A stretch of DNA of 64,000 bases from Pseudomonas sp. LS.1a. Its GTDB lineage: Bacteria; Pseudomonadota; Gammaproteobacteria; Pseudomonadales; Pseudomonadaceae. The notes under the pieces are model-generated. The model was given only the letters and a program-made list of their open reading frames with translations, ran no database searches and was not told the origin of the DNA. The translations under genes and the position numbers were made by a program. Within the stretch, counting starts at the first letter, position 1, and every line of letters starts with the position of its first letter. The stretch lies in NCBI RefSeq assembly GCF_022533585.1, contig NZ_CP092827.1, positions 3,760,001 to 3,824,000 of the forward strand, in the 5' to 3' direction. Positions 1 to 9,488 of the stretch are shown one piece after another.

Positions 1-201
1 TGGCGCGGGCTTAAGGTGGGTGACGCGCTGATGAACGCGGTGATTGTCGAAGCCCAGAACCGCGACCTGAAGCAGCAGATGCTCAGCGCCCAGGTGCACG
101 CCACGCCGTTCTACGAGCGGCTGGGTTTTCGCGTGGTCAGCGAGGAGTTCCTCGAAGCCGGCATCCCGCACGTGGACATGGTGCGCGACTCGCGCGCCTG
201 A
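1..201 (+). CDS. GNAT-family N-acetyltransferase, C-terminal part
   Basis: Only the last 66 codons are present; the gene begins before the window. The fragment carries the end of a GNAT fold: a helix with KVGDALMNAVI, then a strand followed by the FYERLGF motif that closes the acetyl-CoA site in many GNAT enzymes, then a short tail ending GIPHVDMVR. That tail resembles ElaA/YjcF-type acetyltransferases. The substrate cannot be told from this part. A strong hairpin and a REP sequence follow the stop codon. Confidence 0.75.
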   Translation, partial: WRGLKVGDALMNAVIVEAQNRDLKQQMLSAQVHATPFYERLGFRVVSEEFLEAGIPHVDMVRDSRA

Positions 202-212
202 TCCACGACCTT

Positions 213-286
213 CCCACAGGCCCCCACAAATTCTGAAAATTGTGGGGCCCCTGTGGGAGCGGGTTCACCCGCGAAGAGGCCGGTAC
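213..286. repeat. Perfect hairpin joined to a single REP element
   Basis: Positions 213-257 form a near-perfect stem (CCCACAGG and CCCCACAA pairing with TTGTGGGG and CCTGTGGG). The right arm runs into one P. putida REP unit (core GCGGGTTCACCCGC) ending near 286. It lies directly after the acetyltransferase stop codon and could act as a transcription terminator. Confidence 0.7.
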
Positions 287-400
287 AGCCAAGACATCCC
301 CTCTGACAAAAAACCTGTACATCCATCCAGATAAAACTTGCCTCCGCGCCCTCGCTTGCGCATCCTATCGCCCATCACCCCCGATGAAGCGTCCCCGGCC

Positions 401-2344
401 ATGCGCCTGTTCCTCTGCGAAAAACCCTCCCAGGCAAAAGACATCGCCAAAGTGCTCGGCGCCAACCGCAAGGGCGATGGCTGCTGGCAAGGCACCGACG
501 TCTGCGTGACCTGGTGCATCGGCCACCTGCTGGAAACCGCCCCGCCCGACAGCTACGACGAACGCTACAAGCGCTGGAACCTGGCCGACCTGCCGATCAT
601 CCCGGACAAGTGGAAGATGCTGGTCAAGCCCAAGACCGCCAGCCAGTTCAAGGCGGTCAAGCGCCTGCTCGGCGAAGCGCGCGAACTGGTGATCGCCACC
701 GATGCCGACCGCGAAGGCGAAATGATCGCCCGCGAACTGGTCGAGCATTGTCGCTACCGCGGCCCGGTGCAGCGCCTGTGGCTGTCGGCACTGGACGACG
801 CCTCCATCCGCAAGGCACTGGCACGCCTGCTGCCGGGCCACGAAACCTTCAACCTGTACCACTCGGCGCTGGGCCGCTCCCGCGCCGACTGGCTGATCGG
901 CATGAACATGAGCCGGCTGTTCACCCTGCTGGGCCGGCAGTCCGGCTACCAGGGCGTGCTGCCGGTGGGCCGGGTGCAAACGCCCACCTTGCGCCTGGTG
1001 GTCGACCGCGACCGCAGCATCGCCGACTTCGTGCCGGTGCCGTTCTGGGCCATCGACGTGCAACTCGAACACGCAGGCTTCGGCTTCAACGCCCAGTGGC
1101 GCGCCCCCGAGGACGCCTGCGACGACCAGGGCCGCTGCCTGAACCAGGCCCTGGCGCAGCAGGCTGCCGCCGACATCGGCAAGGCGGGTATTGCCCGGGC
1201 CATCAAGGTGACCACCGAGCGCGTGCGTGAGGCGGCTCCCCTGCCCTTCGACCTGGGCACGCTGCAGGAACTGTGCTCGAAAAAATTCGGCCTCGGCGCC
1301 CAGGAAACCCTCGACATCGCCCAGGCGCTGTACGAAACCCACAAGCTGATCACCTACCCGCGCAGCGACTGCGGCTACCTGCCACAAAGCCAGCACGCCG
1401 AAGCGCCCGCCATCCTCGCCGTCCTGCAACGGGCCGATGCCAGCCTGGCGCCGCTGCAGCCCTACCTGGAGCCGCAGCGCCGTTCACGGGCGTGGAACGA
1501 CGCCAAGGTCAGTGCCCACCACGGCATCATCCCCACTGCCGCCGCCAGCGACCCGTCGCGCCTGCCGGCCAAGCACAAGGCGGTGTACACCCTGATCCGC
1601 GCCCGCTACCTGGCGCAGTTCCTGCCCAACCACGAGTACGACCGCACCCAGGCCGACTTCGATTGCGCCGGCCATGCCCTGCGTGCAGTAGGCAAGCAGA
1701 TCGTCGAACCCGGCTGGCGCCGTGCACTGCCCGAAGCGCTGACCCCGGCCAAGGGCCGCGAGACACCACCGGCCCAGGTGTTACCAGCGCTGCGCGAAGG
1801 CCAGGACTGCAGCGTGCAGGGCCTGCAACTGAAAGACCTGTGGACCCAGCCACCCAAGCCGTTTACCGAAGGCGACCTGATCAAGGCGATGAAGAACGTC
1901 GCCAAGCTGGTGGATGACCCTCGACTGAAGCAGAAGCTCAAGGAAACCACCGGCATCGGCACCGAAGCCACCCGCGCCAGCATCATCCAGGGCCTGCTTG
2001 ACCGTGGTTACCTGGTCAAGAACGGCAAGGCCCTGTCCGCCACGCCTGCGGCGTTCAGCCTGATCGACGCCGTACCGCGCGCCATTGCCGACCCGGGTAC
2101 CACGGCTATCTGGGAGCAGGCGCTGGACATGGTGCAGAGTGGCGAGATGACGCTGGAAGAGTTCGTCGCCCGGCAGTCGGCATGGATGGGTAAACTGGTG
2201 GAGCGGTGCAGCGGTATGCGCATGACCATCAGCGGGCCGGCGGCCGGGGCGGCGCCGCCGTGGAAGAAGAAGCGCAGGGGCGGCGGGAAAGGAAAAGCGG
2301 CCGCAGGCAAACCAAGGCAGCCTCGAAAAAAGGCGACAACCTGA
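401..2344 (+). CDS. topB: DNA topoisomerase III
   Basis: Type IA topoisomerase of 647 residues, close to the 653 of E. coli TopB, which decatenates and relaxes negatively supercoiled DNA. The ATG at 401 is chosen because MRLFLCEKPSQAKDIA is the canonical TOPRIM start. The catalytic Glu7 and the acidic motif DADREGE (residues 101-107) are intact. The active-site tyrosine is Tyr319 in TYPRSD. The C-terminus is a lysine/arginine-rich tail (KKKRRGGGKGK and following) that probably adds non-specific DNA affinity. Upstream in-frame codons to 338 look non-coding. The gene stands alone, followed by a REP pair. Confidence 0.96.
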   Translation: MRLFLCEKPSQAKDIAKVLGANRKGDGCWQGTDVCVTWCIGHLLETAPPDSYDERYKRWNLADLPIIPDKWKMLVKPKTASQFKAVKRLLGEARELVIATDADREGEMIARELVEHCRYRGPVQRLWLSALDDASIRKALARLLPGHETFNLYHSALGRSRADWLIGMNMSRLFTLLGRQSGYQGVLPVGRVQTPTLRLVVDRDRSIADFVPVPFWAIDVQLEHAGFGFNAQWRAPEDACDDQGRCLNQALAQQAAADIGKAGIARAIKVTTERVREAAPLPFDLGTLQELCSKKFGLGAQETLDIAQALYETHKLITYPRSDCGYLPQSQHAEAPAILAVLQRADASLAPLQPYLEPQRRSRAWNDAKVSAHHGIIPTAAASDPSRLPAKHKAVYTLIRARYLAQFLPNHEYDRTQADFDCAGHALRAVGKQIVEPGWRRALPEALTPAKGRETPPAQVLPALREGQDCSVQGLQLKDLWTQPPKPFTEGDLIKAMKNVAKLVDDPRLKQKLKETTGIGTEATRASIIQGLLDRGYLVKNGKALSATPAAFSLIDAVPRAIADPGTTAIWEQALDMVQSGEMTLEEFVARQSAWMGKLVERCSGMRMTISGPAAGAAPPWKKKRRGGGKGKAAAGKPRQPRKKATT

Positions 2345-2365
2345 AGATTTTGCCCTCCCAGGTCA

Positions 2366-2458
2366 GGCCCCTTCGCGGGTAAACCCGCTCCCACAGGAAC
2401 AGCGCCGGCCTCAAGTCCAGCGATGACCTGTGGGAGCGGGTTTACCCGCGAAAGGGCC
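2366..2458. repeat. REP pair (BIME), head-to-head
   Basis: Two inverted copies of the group REP unit (2366-2397 and 2427-2458, core GCGGGTAAACCCGC / GCGGGTTTACCCGC) with the CTCCCACAGG ends facing each other. They lie between topB and the flavin oxidase gene. Confidence 0.9.
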
Positions 2459-2515
2459 AGGACAGGCAACACAACAACCCCAGGTAAACCACAAAGGCGG
2501 CCAATGCATTGGCGC

Positions 2516-2569
2516 CATGAAATTTACCTGCTAAATTTTCATGAGAATAATCAAAATAAATTTCATGAG
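2516..2569. promoter_or_regulatory. Candidate operator: three copies of a TTTCATG half-site
   Basis: CATGAAATTTA (2516-2526) and TAAATTTTCATG (2532-2543) form an inverted repeat. A third copy, AAATTTCATGAG, sits at 2558-2569 just before the ATG at 2578. The AT-rich tract contrasts with the surrounding GC-rich DNA. The arrangement looks like binding sites for a dimeric regulator of the oxidase gene; its identity is unknown. Confidence 0.5.
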
Positions 2570-2577
2570 ACCCCTGC

Positions 2578-3867
2578 ATGTTCAAACAATCCGCCCAGCA
2601 CGTCGCCAGCTACTACGCCCAGACCTACCCCACCAGCATTCCCCTGCGCCCCACCCTGCAAGGCAACCACGACACCGATGTACTGATCATTGGCGCCGGC
2701 TTCAGCGGCCTGCACACCGCCCTGCGCCTGACCCAGGCCGGCAAACGCGTAACGCTGCTGGAAGCCAGCCGCGTGGCCTGGGCCGCGTCCGGCCGCAACG
2801 GTGGCCAGGCACTGCTCGGCTGGTCGTGCGACATGCCGCCGCTGGAAAAGGCCCTGGGTATCGAACGCACCCGACGCCTGTGGGCCAGCATGTGCTGGGC
2901 CGCCGACGAAATGCGCGAACTCCCCGTGCGACATGGCTTCGACATTGACTACCGGCTGGGCAGCTTGTGGACTGCCGTGCTGCCGCGCCGGGTGAAGCTG
3001 TTGGAAGAAGCCCTGCACGAGGCCGAACACAAATGGGGCTACGACGCCCTGCGCCTGATCGGCCGCGACGAGCTGCCCCAATGGATCGACAGCCCGCGCT
3101 ACCAGGCTGCGCTCTATGACGCCAAAGGCGCCCACCTCAATCCGCTAAAGCTGGCCCAGGGCCTGGCCAGTACCATCGAAGCTAGCGGTGGGCGTATCTT
3201 CGAACAAAGCCAGGTGCTCGACTACCAACAGACCGGCAGCGGCTACATCGCCCGCACCGAGCGTGGCGAAGTGCGCAGCGACGTGCTGGTCCTGGCCTGC
3301 AACGCCTACATCGACCGCCTCGACCGCAGCCTGTCACGCCGCCTGCTGCCCGTCGGGTCCTATCAGGTAGCCACCGCGCCGTTGGACGCCGACTTCGCCC
3401 AGTCGCTACTGCCCCGCAACAGCTGCGTAATCGACAACCAGTTCGTGCCCGACTATTTCCGCCTTACCCCGGACCATCGTCTGCTATTTGGCGGCGGCTG
3501 CACCTACCTGGGCGGTATTCCCAGGGACGTCGCCAGCGCCACCCGCCCCTACCTGGAGCGGGTGTTTCCGCAGCTGGCCGGGGTAGCCATCGACTACGCC
3601 TGGGGCGGCCATATCGATTGCAGCATCCAGCGTACCCCGGACGTCGGCCGCGAGGGCCAGCGCTACTGGCTGCAGGGCTTCTCAGGCCATGGCGTGCTGC
3701 CGACCCTGGCCGCAGCCCGGGCCGTGAGCGATGCCATCCTCGGTGACGACGACCTGCTGGCGCTATATCAAGGCATCGACAACGGCCGCTTCCCCGGTGG
3801 CGACCTGCTGGCCGCACCGCTGGAAGCCGCCGCCAAGGCCTGGTACCGGATGCGCGACCGCGCCTGA
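2578..3867 (+). CDS. FAD-dependent oxidoreductase, gamma-glutamylputrescine oxidase (PuuB/OrdL)-like
   Basis: A 429-residue DAO-family flavoprotein. An FAD-binding Rossmann motif, DVLIIGAGFSGLHTALRL, sits near residues 34-51, followed by the E of LLEA that binds ribose. SGRNGGQALLGW near residues 70-82 matches the segment that contacts flavin in PuuB, OrdL and similar amine oxidases. The C-terminal GxSGHG (LQGFSGHGVL) is also typical. Length and motifs fit oxidation of a polyamine-derived or amino-acid substrate, but there are no puu genes nearby, so the substrate is uncertain. Upstream repeats suggest its own regulator. Confidence 0.85.
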   Translation: MFKQSAQHVASYYAQTYPTSIPLRPTLQGNHDTDVLIIGAGFSGLHTALRLTQAGKRVTLLEASRVAWAASGRNGGQALLGWSCDMPPLEKALGIERTRRLWASMCWAADEMRELPVRHGFDIDYRLGSLWTAVLPRRVKLLEEALHEAEHKWGYDALRLIGRDELPQWIDSPRYQAALYDAKGAHLNPLKLAQGLASTIEASGGRIFEQSQVLDYQQTGSGYIARTERGEVRSDVLVLACNAYIDRLDRSLSRRLLPVGSYQVATAPLDADFAQSLLPRNSCVIDNQFVPDYFRLTPDHRLLFGGGCTYLGGIPRDVASATRPYLERVFPQLAGVAIDYAWGGHIDCSIQRTPDVGREGQRYWLQGFSGHGVLPTLAAARAVSDAILGDDDLLALYQGIDNGRFPGGDLLAAPLEAAAKAWYRMRDRA

Positions 3868-4016
3868 TCGCCTGGCACCGCTCCTACACGGCGCCGGGCA
3901 GGCCGGAAGCATGGTGCAAGCCCACTACAGTGCAGTCACCACAAATTCCGGCGCCAAGCAAAATTCCTCCTATTCTCAATAGCTCACTTCGCTTCCTGCA
4001 CACAGGAGACCCGACC

Positions 4017-4847
4017 ATGAGCTATGTAACCACGAAGGACGGCGTACAGATCTTCTACAAGGACTGGGGCCCGCGCGATGCGCCGGTCATCCACTTCCAC
4101 CACGGCTGGCCGCTCAGTGCCGACGACTGGGACGCGCAGATGCTGTTCTTCCTCGCCCACGGTTACCGCGTGGTCGCCCACGACCGCCGCGGCCATGGCC
4201 GCTCCAGCCAGGTATGGGACGGCCACGACATGGACCACTACGCCGACGACGTAGCCGCAGTGGTGGCCCACCTGGGCATTCAGGGCGCCGTGCATGTCGG
4301 CCACTCGACCGGTGGCGGTGAGGTGGTGCGCTACATGGCCCGACACCCTGCAGACAAGGTGGCCAAGGCCGTGCTGATCGCCGCCGTACCGCCGTTGATG
4401 GTGCAGACTCCCGATAATCCCGGTGGCCTGCCCAAATCCGTTTTCGACGGCTTCCAGGCCCAGGTCGCCAGCAACCGCGCGCAGTTCTACCGGGATGTGC
4501 CGGCAGGGCCGTTCTACGGCTACAACCGCCCCGGTGTCGACGCCAGCGAAGGCATCATCGGCAACTGGTGGCGCCAGGGCATGATCGGCAGCGCCAAGGC
4601 CCATTACGATGGCATCGTGGCGTTTTCCCAGACCGACTTCACCGAAGACCTGAAGGGCATTACCCAGCCGGTGCTGGTGATGCATGGCGACGACGACCAG
4701 ATCGTGCCGTATGAGAACTCCGGGCTGCTGTCGGCCAAGCTGCTGCCCAATGGCACACTGAAGACCTACCAGGGCTACCCGCATGGCATGCCGACCACCC
4801 ATGCCGATGTGATCAATGCGGATTTGCTGGCGTTTATCCGTAGCTGA
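4017..4847 (+). CDS. Alpha/beta hydrolase, non-heme haloperoxidase/perhydrolase-like
   Basis: 276 residues, the normal length for this family. The ATG at 4017 follows an ACAGGAG ribosome site and begins MSYVTTKDGVQIFYKDWG, the usual opening of bacterial chloroperoxidase-like esterases. The nucleophile elbow is GHSTGG (Ser97), the acid lies in HGDDDQ (about Asp226) and the base in PHG (His256). HGWPL forms the oxyanion loop. Such enzymes hydrolyse esters or lactones and can form peracids; the natural substrate is not known. It is a single gene flanked by intergenic DNA and a REP pair. Confidence 0.9.
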   Translation: MSYVTTKDGVQIFYKDWGPRDAPVIHFHHGWPLSADDWDAQMLFFLAHGYRVVAHDRRGHGRSSQVWDGHDMDHYADDVAAVVAHLGIQGAVHVGHSTGGGEVVRYMARHPADKVAKAVLIAAVPPLMVQTPDNPGGLPKSVFDGFQAQVASNRAQFYRDVPAGPFYGYNRPGVDASEGIIGNWWRQGMIGSAKAHYDGIVAFSQTDFTEDLKGITQPVLVMHGDDDQIVPYENSGLLSAKLLPNGTLKTYQGYPHGMPTTHADVINADLLAFIRS

Positions 4848-4860
4848 TGTGATCGCCTGC

Positions 4861-4957
4861 ACCGGCCTCTTCGCGGGTAAACCCGCTCCCACAGGTACTG
4901 CACAGGTCTTGAAATGTGTAGTACCTGTGGGAGCGGGTTTACCCGCGAAGAGGCCGG
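4861..4957. repeat. REP pair (BIME), head-to-head
   Basis: Inverted REP copies with core GCGGGTAAACCCGC separated by about 30 bases, between the hydrolase and the permease gene. Confidence 0.9.
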
Positions 4958-5046
4958 CACTGGCAACACACCTCCCCCAGGATTACCATGTCACGCTTCT
5001 AGTGCGGCCCTTTGCCGCCCCTTGCCTCCCTGCCTGCCAAAACCCC

Positions 5047-5826
5047 ATGCCCTTCGAACTCACCGTAGAACCCCTCACCCTGCTGATCCTGGCCCTGGTC
5101 GCCTTCGTCGCCGGTTTCATCGATGCCATCGCCGGCGGTGGCGGCCTGCTCACCACCCCGGCGCTACTCACCGCCGGCATGCCACCGCACCTGGTACTGG
5201 GTACCAACAAGCTCAGCTCCACCTTCGGCTCGGCCACCGCCGGCTTCACCTACTACAGGCGCAAGCTGTTCCACCCGGCACAATGGCGCCCCGCCTTGTT
5301 CGCCACCTTGACCGGGGCCTTGCTCGGCGCGGTCATCGCCCACTACATGCCGGCCGAATGGCTGAACAAGATGCTACCGGTGATCGTCTTCGCCTGTGGT
5401 GTCTACCTGCTGTTCGGCGGCACGCCCAAGGCACCGCTGGATGCCGATGCACCGATCAGGAAAAAGTGGCAAGTACCGCAAGGCTTCACCCTGGGCTTCT
5501 ATGACGGCGTGGCCGGCCCGGGTACCGGGGCGTTCTGGACGGTCAGCACCTTGCTGCTGTACCCCATCGACCTGGTCCGTGCCAGCGGCGTGGCGCGCAG
5601 CATGAACTTCGTCAGCAACATCGCGGCGCTGACGGTGTTCATCATTTCCGGGCAGGTGGACTACATCGTCGGCCTGTGCATGGGCCTGTCGGTGATGGTC
5701 GGCGCGTTCTTCGGCGCACGCACGGCGATCAGTGGCGGCAGCAAGTTCATCCGCCCGGTGTTCATCACCGTGGTGCTGGCATTGACCGTGCGCCTGGCGT
5801 GGCAGCACTGGTTCGGGCAAGCCTGA
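5047..5826 (+). CDS. TSUP-family (TauE/SafE) membrane permease
   Basis: A 259-residue, very hydrophobic protein. It begins with the TSUP signature near residues 17-33, AFVAGFIDAIAGGGGLLTTPALL, followed by GTNKLSSTFGSATAGFTYYRR, the conserved first repeat of these sulfite/organosulfonate/anion permeases. A second repeat contains FYDGVAGPGTGAFWT. About eight membrane segments can be seen. The start at 5047 is chosen because upstream in-frame codons run through a REP pair. No sulfur genes are adjacent, so the cargo is unknown. The stop codon is immediately followed by a 162-bp inverted repeat shared with the end of nudC. Confidence 0.9.
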   Translation: MPFELTVEPLTLLILALVAFVAGFIDAIAGGGGLLTTPALLTAGMPPHLVLGTNKLSSTFGSATAGFTYYRRKLFHPAQWRPALFATLTGALLGAVIAHYMPAEWLNKMLPVIVFACGVYLLFGGTPKAPLDADAPIRKKWQVPQGFTLGFYDGVAGPGTGAFWTVSTLLLYPIDLVRASGVARSMNFVSNIAALTVFIISGQVDYIVGLCMGLSVMVGAFFGARTAISGGSKFIRPVFITVVLALTVRLAWQHWFGQA

Positions 5827-5988
5827 TGGGCTGTGATACCCCTGCTTACCCGCCCTATCTGCGCGAGAAATGTCCTCCGCCGTCGTTGCAGGACTTGGCA
5901 ATGGAATGACCATTGCCTGCGCCCTGCGCCTAGTCGGAGAACATTTCTCACTGCAGCTAGGACGGGAAAGCAGGGATATCACAGCCCA
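5827..5988. repeat. 162-bp imperfect palindrome between convergent genes
   Basis: TGGGCTGTGATACCCCTGCTT at 5827 reappears inverted, ending at 5988. The arms stay similar inward (GAGAAATGTCCTCCG against GAGAAATGTTCTCCG) down to the loop GGCAATGG-aatga-CCATTGCC near 5897-5917. By eye the arms are about 80% alike. The right arm contains the last ten or so codons of nudC. Confidence 0.85.
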
Positions 5989-6787
5989 GCCGCCGTGCAA
6001 CATAAAGGTCGATCAGGTACCGGGCAATCGAACGCCCGGCCGGCAGCGGCGGCAGGTCGTGGACGCTGAACCACCTGGCGTCCTCGATCTCGTCCGGCTG
6101 CATGACGATATCGCCGCCGGCATACTCGGCATGGAAGCCCAGCATCATCGAATGCGGGAACGGCCAGCACTGGCTGCCGACGTACTGGATGTTCTGCACC
6201 TCCACCGCCACTTCTTCACGCACTTCGCGCACCAGGCAGTCCTCGGCCGACTCGCCCGGTTCGGCGAAGCCTGCCAACGTGCTGTATACCCCGGTGACGA
6301 AACGCGGCGAGCGCGCCAGCAGGATTTCGTCGCCACGGGTCACCAGCACGATCATGCTCGGTGAAATGCGCGGGTAGCTGCGCAGGTCGCAGGGCTGGCA
6401 GTACATTGCCCGCTCCCAGCGAATCTGCGTCATCGCCTGGCCGCAGCTGCCGCAGAAGCGGTGCTCACGGGCCCAGGTGCCGATCTGTGCGGCATAGCCC
6501 AGCACTGTGTAGGTATCGAAGTCACCTTCGAGCATGAACGCGCGCAATCCTCGCCAGGCGCAACCGGGCACGTCGGTGGCGCTGCGCAGCTCCAGCAGGA
6601 ACACCGGCTGGCCGTCGAAGTGGCCAATGCCGTGCTCGCACAACACATCGAGGTCCTGGCGCTTGAGCCAGTCGCGGGGGAACAGCGCGCCGTTGTCGTC
6701 CACCAGGAACCCTTCCGGGCTGCGGGCCACGGCCAGCCCCCCGGTGATCTGCGGGTCGAGTACTGCGGTAGTCCAGCGTGCTGACAT
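5957..6787 (-). CDS. nudC: NADH pyrophosphatase / RNA deNADding Nudix enzyme
   Basis: 276 residues. It hydrolyses NAD(H) to NMN(H) and AMP and, in characterised homologues, removes NAD caps from RNA. A zinc ribbon is formed by CGSCG and YCQPC (about residues 112-133). The Nudix box reads [21 protein letters not shown] (about 180-200). The NudC-specific motif, normally SQPWPFPxS, appears here as SQCWPFPHS, with Pro replaced by Cys. The N-terminal NADH-specific domain is present. Its last codons lie inside a long inverted repeat shared with the 3' side of the convergent permease gene. Confidence 0.95.
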   Translation of the reverse strand: MSARWTTAVLDPQITGGLAVARSPEGFLVDDNGALFPRDWLKRQDLDVLCEHGIGHFDGQPVFLLELRSATDVPGCAWRGLRAFMLEGDFDTYTVLGYAAQIGTWAREHRFCGSCGQAMTQIRWERAMYCQPCDLRSYPRISPSMIVLVTRGDEILLARSPRFVTGVYSTLAGFAEPGESAEDCLVREVREEVAVEVQNIQYVGSQCWPFPHSMMLGFHAEYAGGDIVMQPDEIEDARWFSVHDLPPLPAGRSIARYLIDLYVARRLGCDIPAFPS

Positions 6788-6824
6788 GTCGGGGGGTTCC
6801 TTTACTGCGCGTCCCCCGGCCTGA

Positions 6825-7667
6825 TCAGTCGGCGAACGTCGGTTTCTGTTTGCTCATGTGCGCCGCCACTGCCACGCGCAGGTCTTCGGACTGCAGCATC
6901 GCGGCGTTCCAGGTGGCGATGTACTCCAGGCCATCGTCGATGCGATGGTCACGCATGTAGCTGAGCATTTCCTTGGTGCCGGCCACGGCGATCGGCGATT
7001 TTGCGGCAATCTCGCGGGCGATGGCAAAGACCCCGTCCATCAGCGCGGCCTGATCATCATAGACCCGGTTGACCAGGCCAATGCGCAGCGCCTCTTCGGC
7101 CTCGACATTGCGCCCGGTGAAGGCCAGCTCACGCATCATGCCGTCACCGATGATACGAGGCAAACGTTGCAGTGTGCCGACATCGGCGGCCATGCCCATG
7201 TCGATTTCCTTGATCGAGAACTGCGCGTCGCTGCTGCAGTAGCGCATGTCGCAGGCCGAGATAAGGTCGATGGCACCGCCAATGCAGTAACCCTGCACCG
7301 CTGCCAGTACCGGCTTGCGGCATTTGTCCACGGCATTGAACGACGCCTGCAGGCGCAAGATGGTGCTGCGCAGGAAGCGCGCATTGCGGCCCACGTCCTT
7401 GCCCATCTGCCCGGCCAGCGAGGCCAGCATCATCAGGTCGATACCGGCGGAAAAATGCTTGCCGGCACCGCTGATCACCACCACCCGCACCGCGTCGGTG
7501 TCATCGACCCACTGGAAGATGTCGGTGATCTCCTCCCAGAAGGCCGCATTCATCGCATTGACCTTTTCCGGGCGGTTGATCTGAACATGGGCAATGCTGT
7601 CGGTCAGTTCGACCTTGAATGCGCTGTACTCGGTCACGGGCGGCACTCCTGCGGGTGAAGGGTTCAT
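6825..7667 (-). CDS. Crotonase-family delta(3,5)-delta(2,4)-dienoyl-CoA isomerase-like protein
   Basis: 280 residues from the ATG at 7667. The oxyanion-hole segments GKHFSAGID and [15 protein letters not shown] mark a crotonase. [18 protein letters not shown] closely matches the ECH1 (dienoyl-CoA isomerase) signature. The three acidic residues used by that enzyme appear conserved: the Asp in GGAIDL, the Glu in KEID and the Asp in AADVG. It probably isomerises 3,5-dienoyl-CoA intermediates in beta-oxidation of odd-position unsaturated fatty acids. Plain enoyl-CoA hydratase is the alternative call. It lies 38 bases downstream of nudC on the same strand's 5' side, so the two may be cotranscribed. 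Confidence 0.88.
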   Translation of the reverse strand: MNPSPAGVPPVTEYSAFKVELTDSIAHVQINRPEKVNAMNAAFWEEITDIFQWVDDTDAVRVVVISGAGKHFSAGIDLMMLASLAGQMGKDVGRNARFLRSTILRLQASFNAVDKCRKPVLAAVQGYCIGGAIDLISACDMRYCSSDAQFSIKEIDMGMAADVGTLQRLPRIIGDGMMRELAFTGRNVEAEEALRIGLVNRVYDDQAALMDGVFAIAREIAAKSPIAVAGTKEMLSYMRDHRIDDGLEYIATWNAAMLQSEDLRVAVAAHMSKQKPTFAD

Positions 7668-7787
7668 GGCACGGATGGTAACCCAGCCCGATGACCGCAC
7701 TTGTGCCAAAAACGGGACTTTACGCCTTGCCTAAGACGCGCTGATCCGGCACCGTGCGCCATCGCCGAATCATAAGGATACAAATTC

Positions 7788-9287
7788 ATGTCGCGCTCCC
7801 TGACCGGCGCCCTCGCCCACAGCTTTCTGGGCCAGTCGCCGCTTTGGTACAAGGCAGTCATCTGCCTGTTCCTGGTGCTCAACCCGCTGCTGCTGACCGT
7901 TGGCCCGGTCGCGGCCGGCTGGGCACTGGTGCTCGAATTCATCTTCACCCTGGGCATGGCCCTGAAGTGCTACCCGCTGATGCCCGGCGGCCTGCTGCTG
8001 GTCGAAGCCCTGTTGTTGCAGATGACCACCCCGCAAACCCTGTACGAAGAGTTGCAGCACAACTTCCCGGTGATCCTGCTGCTGATGTTCATGGTTGCGG
8101 GCATCCACTTCATGAAGGAACTGCTGCTGTTCCTGTTCTCGCGCATTTTGCTGGGGGTGCGTTCGAAGGCGACCCTGGCGTTGCTGTTCTGCGTGCTGTC
8201 GGCATTCCTCTCAGCGTTTCTCGATGCGCTGACCGTGACCGCCGTGATCATCAGCGCCGCGGTCGGCTTCTATGCGGTCTACCACCGCGTCACCTCCGGG
8301 GCCAACCCGCGCGAAGACGGTGCACTGGACAGCGACCAGCAGATCGCACAGTTGCACCGTGAAGACCTCGACCAGTTCCGCGCCTTCCTGCGCAGCCTGC
8401 TGATGCATGGCGCGGTGGGTACCGCCCTGGGCGGCGTGTGTACGCTGGTGGGCGAGCCGCAGAACCTGCTGATTGGCCACGAAATGGGCTGGCACTTTGC
8501 CGATTTCTTCCTGAAGGTGGCACCGGTGTCGCTGCCGGTGCTGGGCGCCGGCCTGCTGACCTGCGTGCTGCTGGAGAAGCTGCGCCTGTTCGGCTATGGC
8601 ACGCTGATGCCCGAGCCAGTGCGCCAGGTGCTGGCCGCCTACGCCGCCGAGGACGATGCTGCGCGCACCACGGCCCAACGCATTGCGCTGTGGGTGCAAG
8701 GGTTCGCCGCACTGATCCTGATCGTCTGCCTGGGGCTGCACGTTGCCGAGGTCGGCCTGATCGGCCTGATGGTGATCGTGCTGATCACGGCCTTTACCGG
8801 CATCACTGACGAACACCGCCTGGGCCGTGCCTTCCAGGACGCCATGCCGTTCACCGCATTGCTGGTGGTGTTCTTTGCCGTGGTGGCGGTGATTCATCAA
8901 CAGCAGCTGTTCAGCCCGTTGATTGCCTGGGTGCTGGCGCTGCCGGCCGAGCAGCAGCCGGGCATGCTGTACCTGGCCAACGGCCTGCTGTCGGCGATCA
9001 GCGACAACGTATTCGTCGCCACTATCTACATCACCGAGGTGAAGCAGGCGTTCCTCAATGGCGGCATGAGCCGTGAGCATTTCGAGACGCTGGCGGTGGC
9101 AATCAACACCGGTACCAACCTGCCCAGTGTGGCGACACCGAATGGGCAGGCGGCGTTCCTGTTCCTGCTGACGTCGGCGATTGCACCGCTGATCCGGCTG
9201 TCGTATGGGCGGATGGTGTGGATGGCCTTGCCCTATACCGTAGTGATGGGTGGCCTGGGGTGGTGGGCGGTGACCTACTGGCTGTGA
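7788..9287 (+). CDS. nhaB: Na+/H+ antiporter NhaB
   Basis: 499 residues with about twelve membrane segments. The opening [22 protein letters not shown] is characteristic of NhaB, as are the interior GEPQNLLIG and [15 protein letters not shown] motifs and the length (E. coli about 513). It expels sodium in exchange for protons and contributes to pH and salt homeostasis. It is divergent from the isomerase gene and followed by a REP pair. Confidence 0.95.
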   Translation: MSRSLTGALAHSFLGQSPLWYKAVICLFLVLNPLLLTVGPVAAGWALVLEFIFTLGMALKCYPLMPGGLLLVEALLLQMTTPQTLYEELQHNFPVILLLMFMVAGIHFMKELLLFLFSRILLGVRSKATLALLFCVLSAFLSAFLDALTVTAVIISAAVGFYAVYHRVTSGANPREDGALDSDQQIAQLHREDLDQFRAFLRSLLMHGAVGTALGGVCTLVGEPQNLLIGHEMGWHFADFFLKVAPVSLPVLGAGLLTCVLLEKLRLFGYGTLMPEPVRQVLAAYAAEDDAARTTAQRIALWVQGFAALILIVCLGLHVAEVGLIGLMVIVLITAFTGITDEHRLGRAFQDAMPFTALLVVFFAVVAVIHQQQLFSPLIAWVLALPAEQQPGMLYLANGLLSAISDNVFVATIYITEVKQAFLNGGMSREHFETLAVAINTGTNLPSVATPNGQAAFLFLLTSAIAPLIRLSYGRMVWMALPYTVVMGGLGWWAVTYWL

Positions 9288-9298
9288 TGTAGCCTGTA

Positions 9299-9393
9299 CC
9301 GGCCTCTTCGCGGGTGAACCCGCTCCCACAGGTACTGCACAGCCTGCGAAACTGTGGAGTTCCTGTGGGAGCGGGTTTACCCGCGAAAGGGCC
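9299..9393. repeat. REP pair (BIME), head-to-head
   Basis: Inverted REP units with cores GCGGGTGAACCCGC and GCGGGTTTACCCGC between nhaB and the reductase gene. Confidence 0.9.
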
Positions 9394-9488
9394 AGTGCAG
9401 ACCACTCAAACAGCCCTGTCGATTCTGCTGCCTGCCATTCGACTATCCCATGCCCACAGCCACCCCGGCTGCCAACAGGAGAGTCCCC

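Noticed and set aside
2366..2458. Regularly repeated palindromes that might suggest CRISPR
   Set aside because: The units are inverted pairs scattered between genes, not direct repeats with uniform unique spacers. They are REP/BIME elements.
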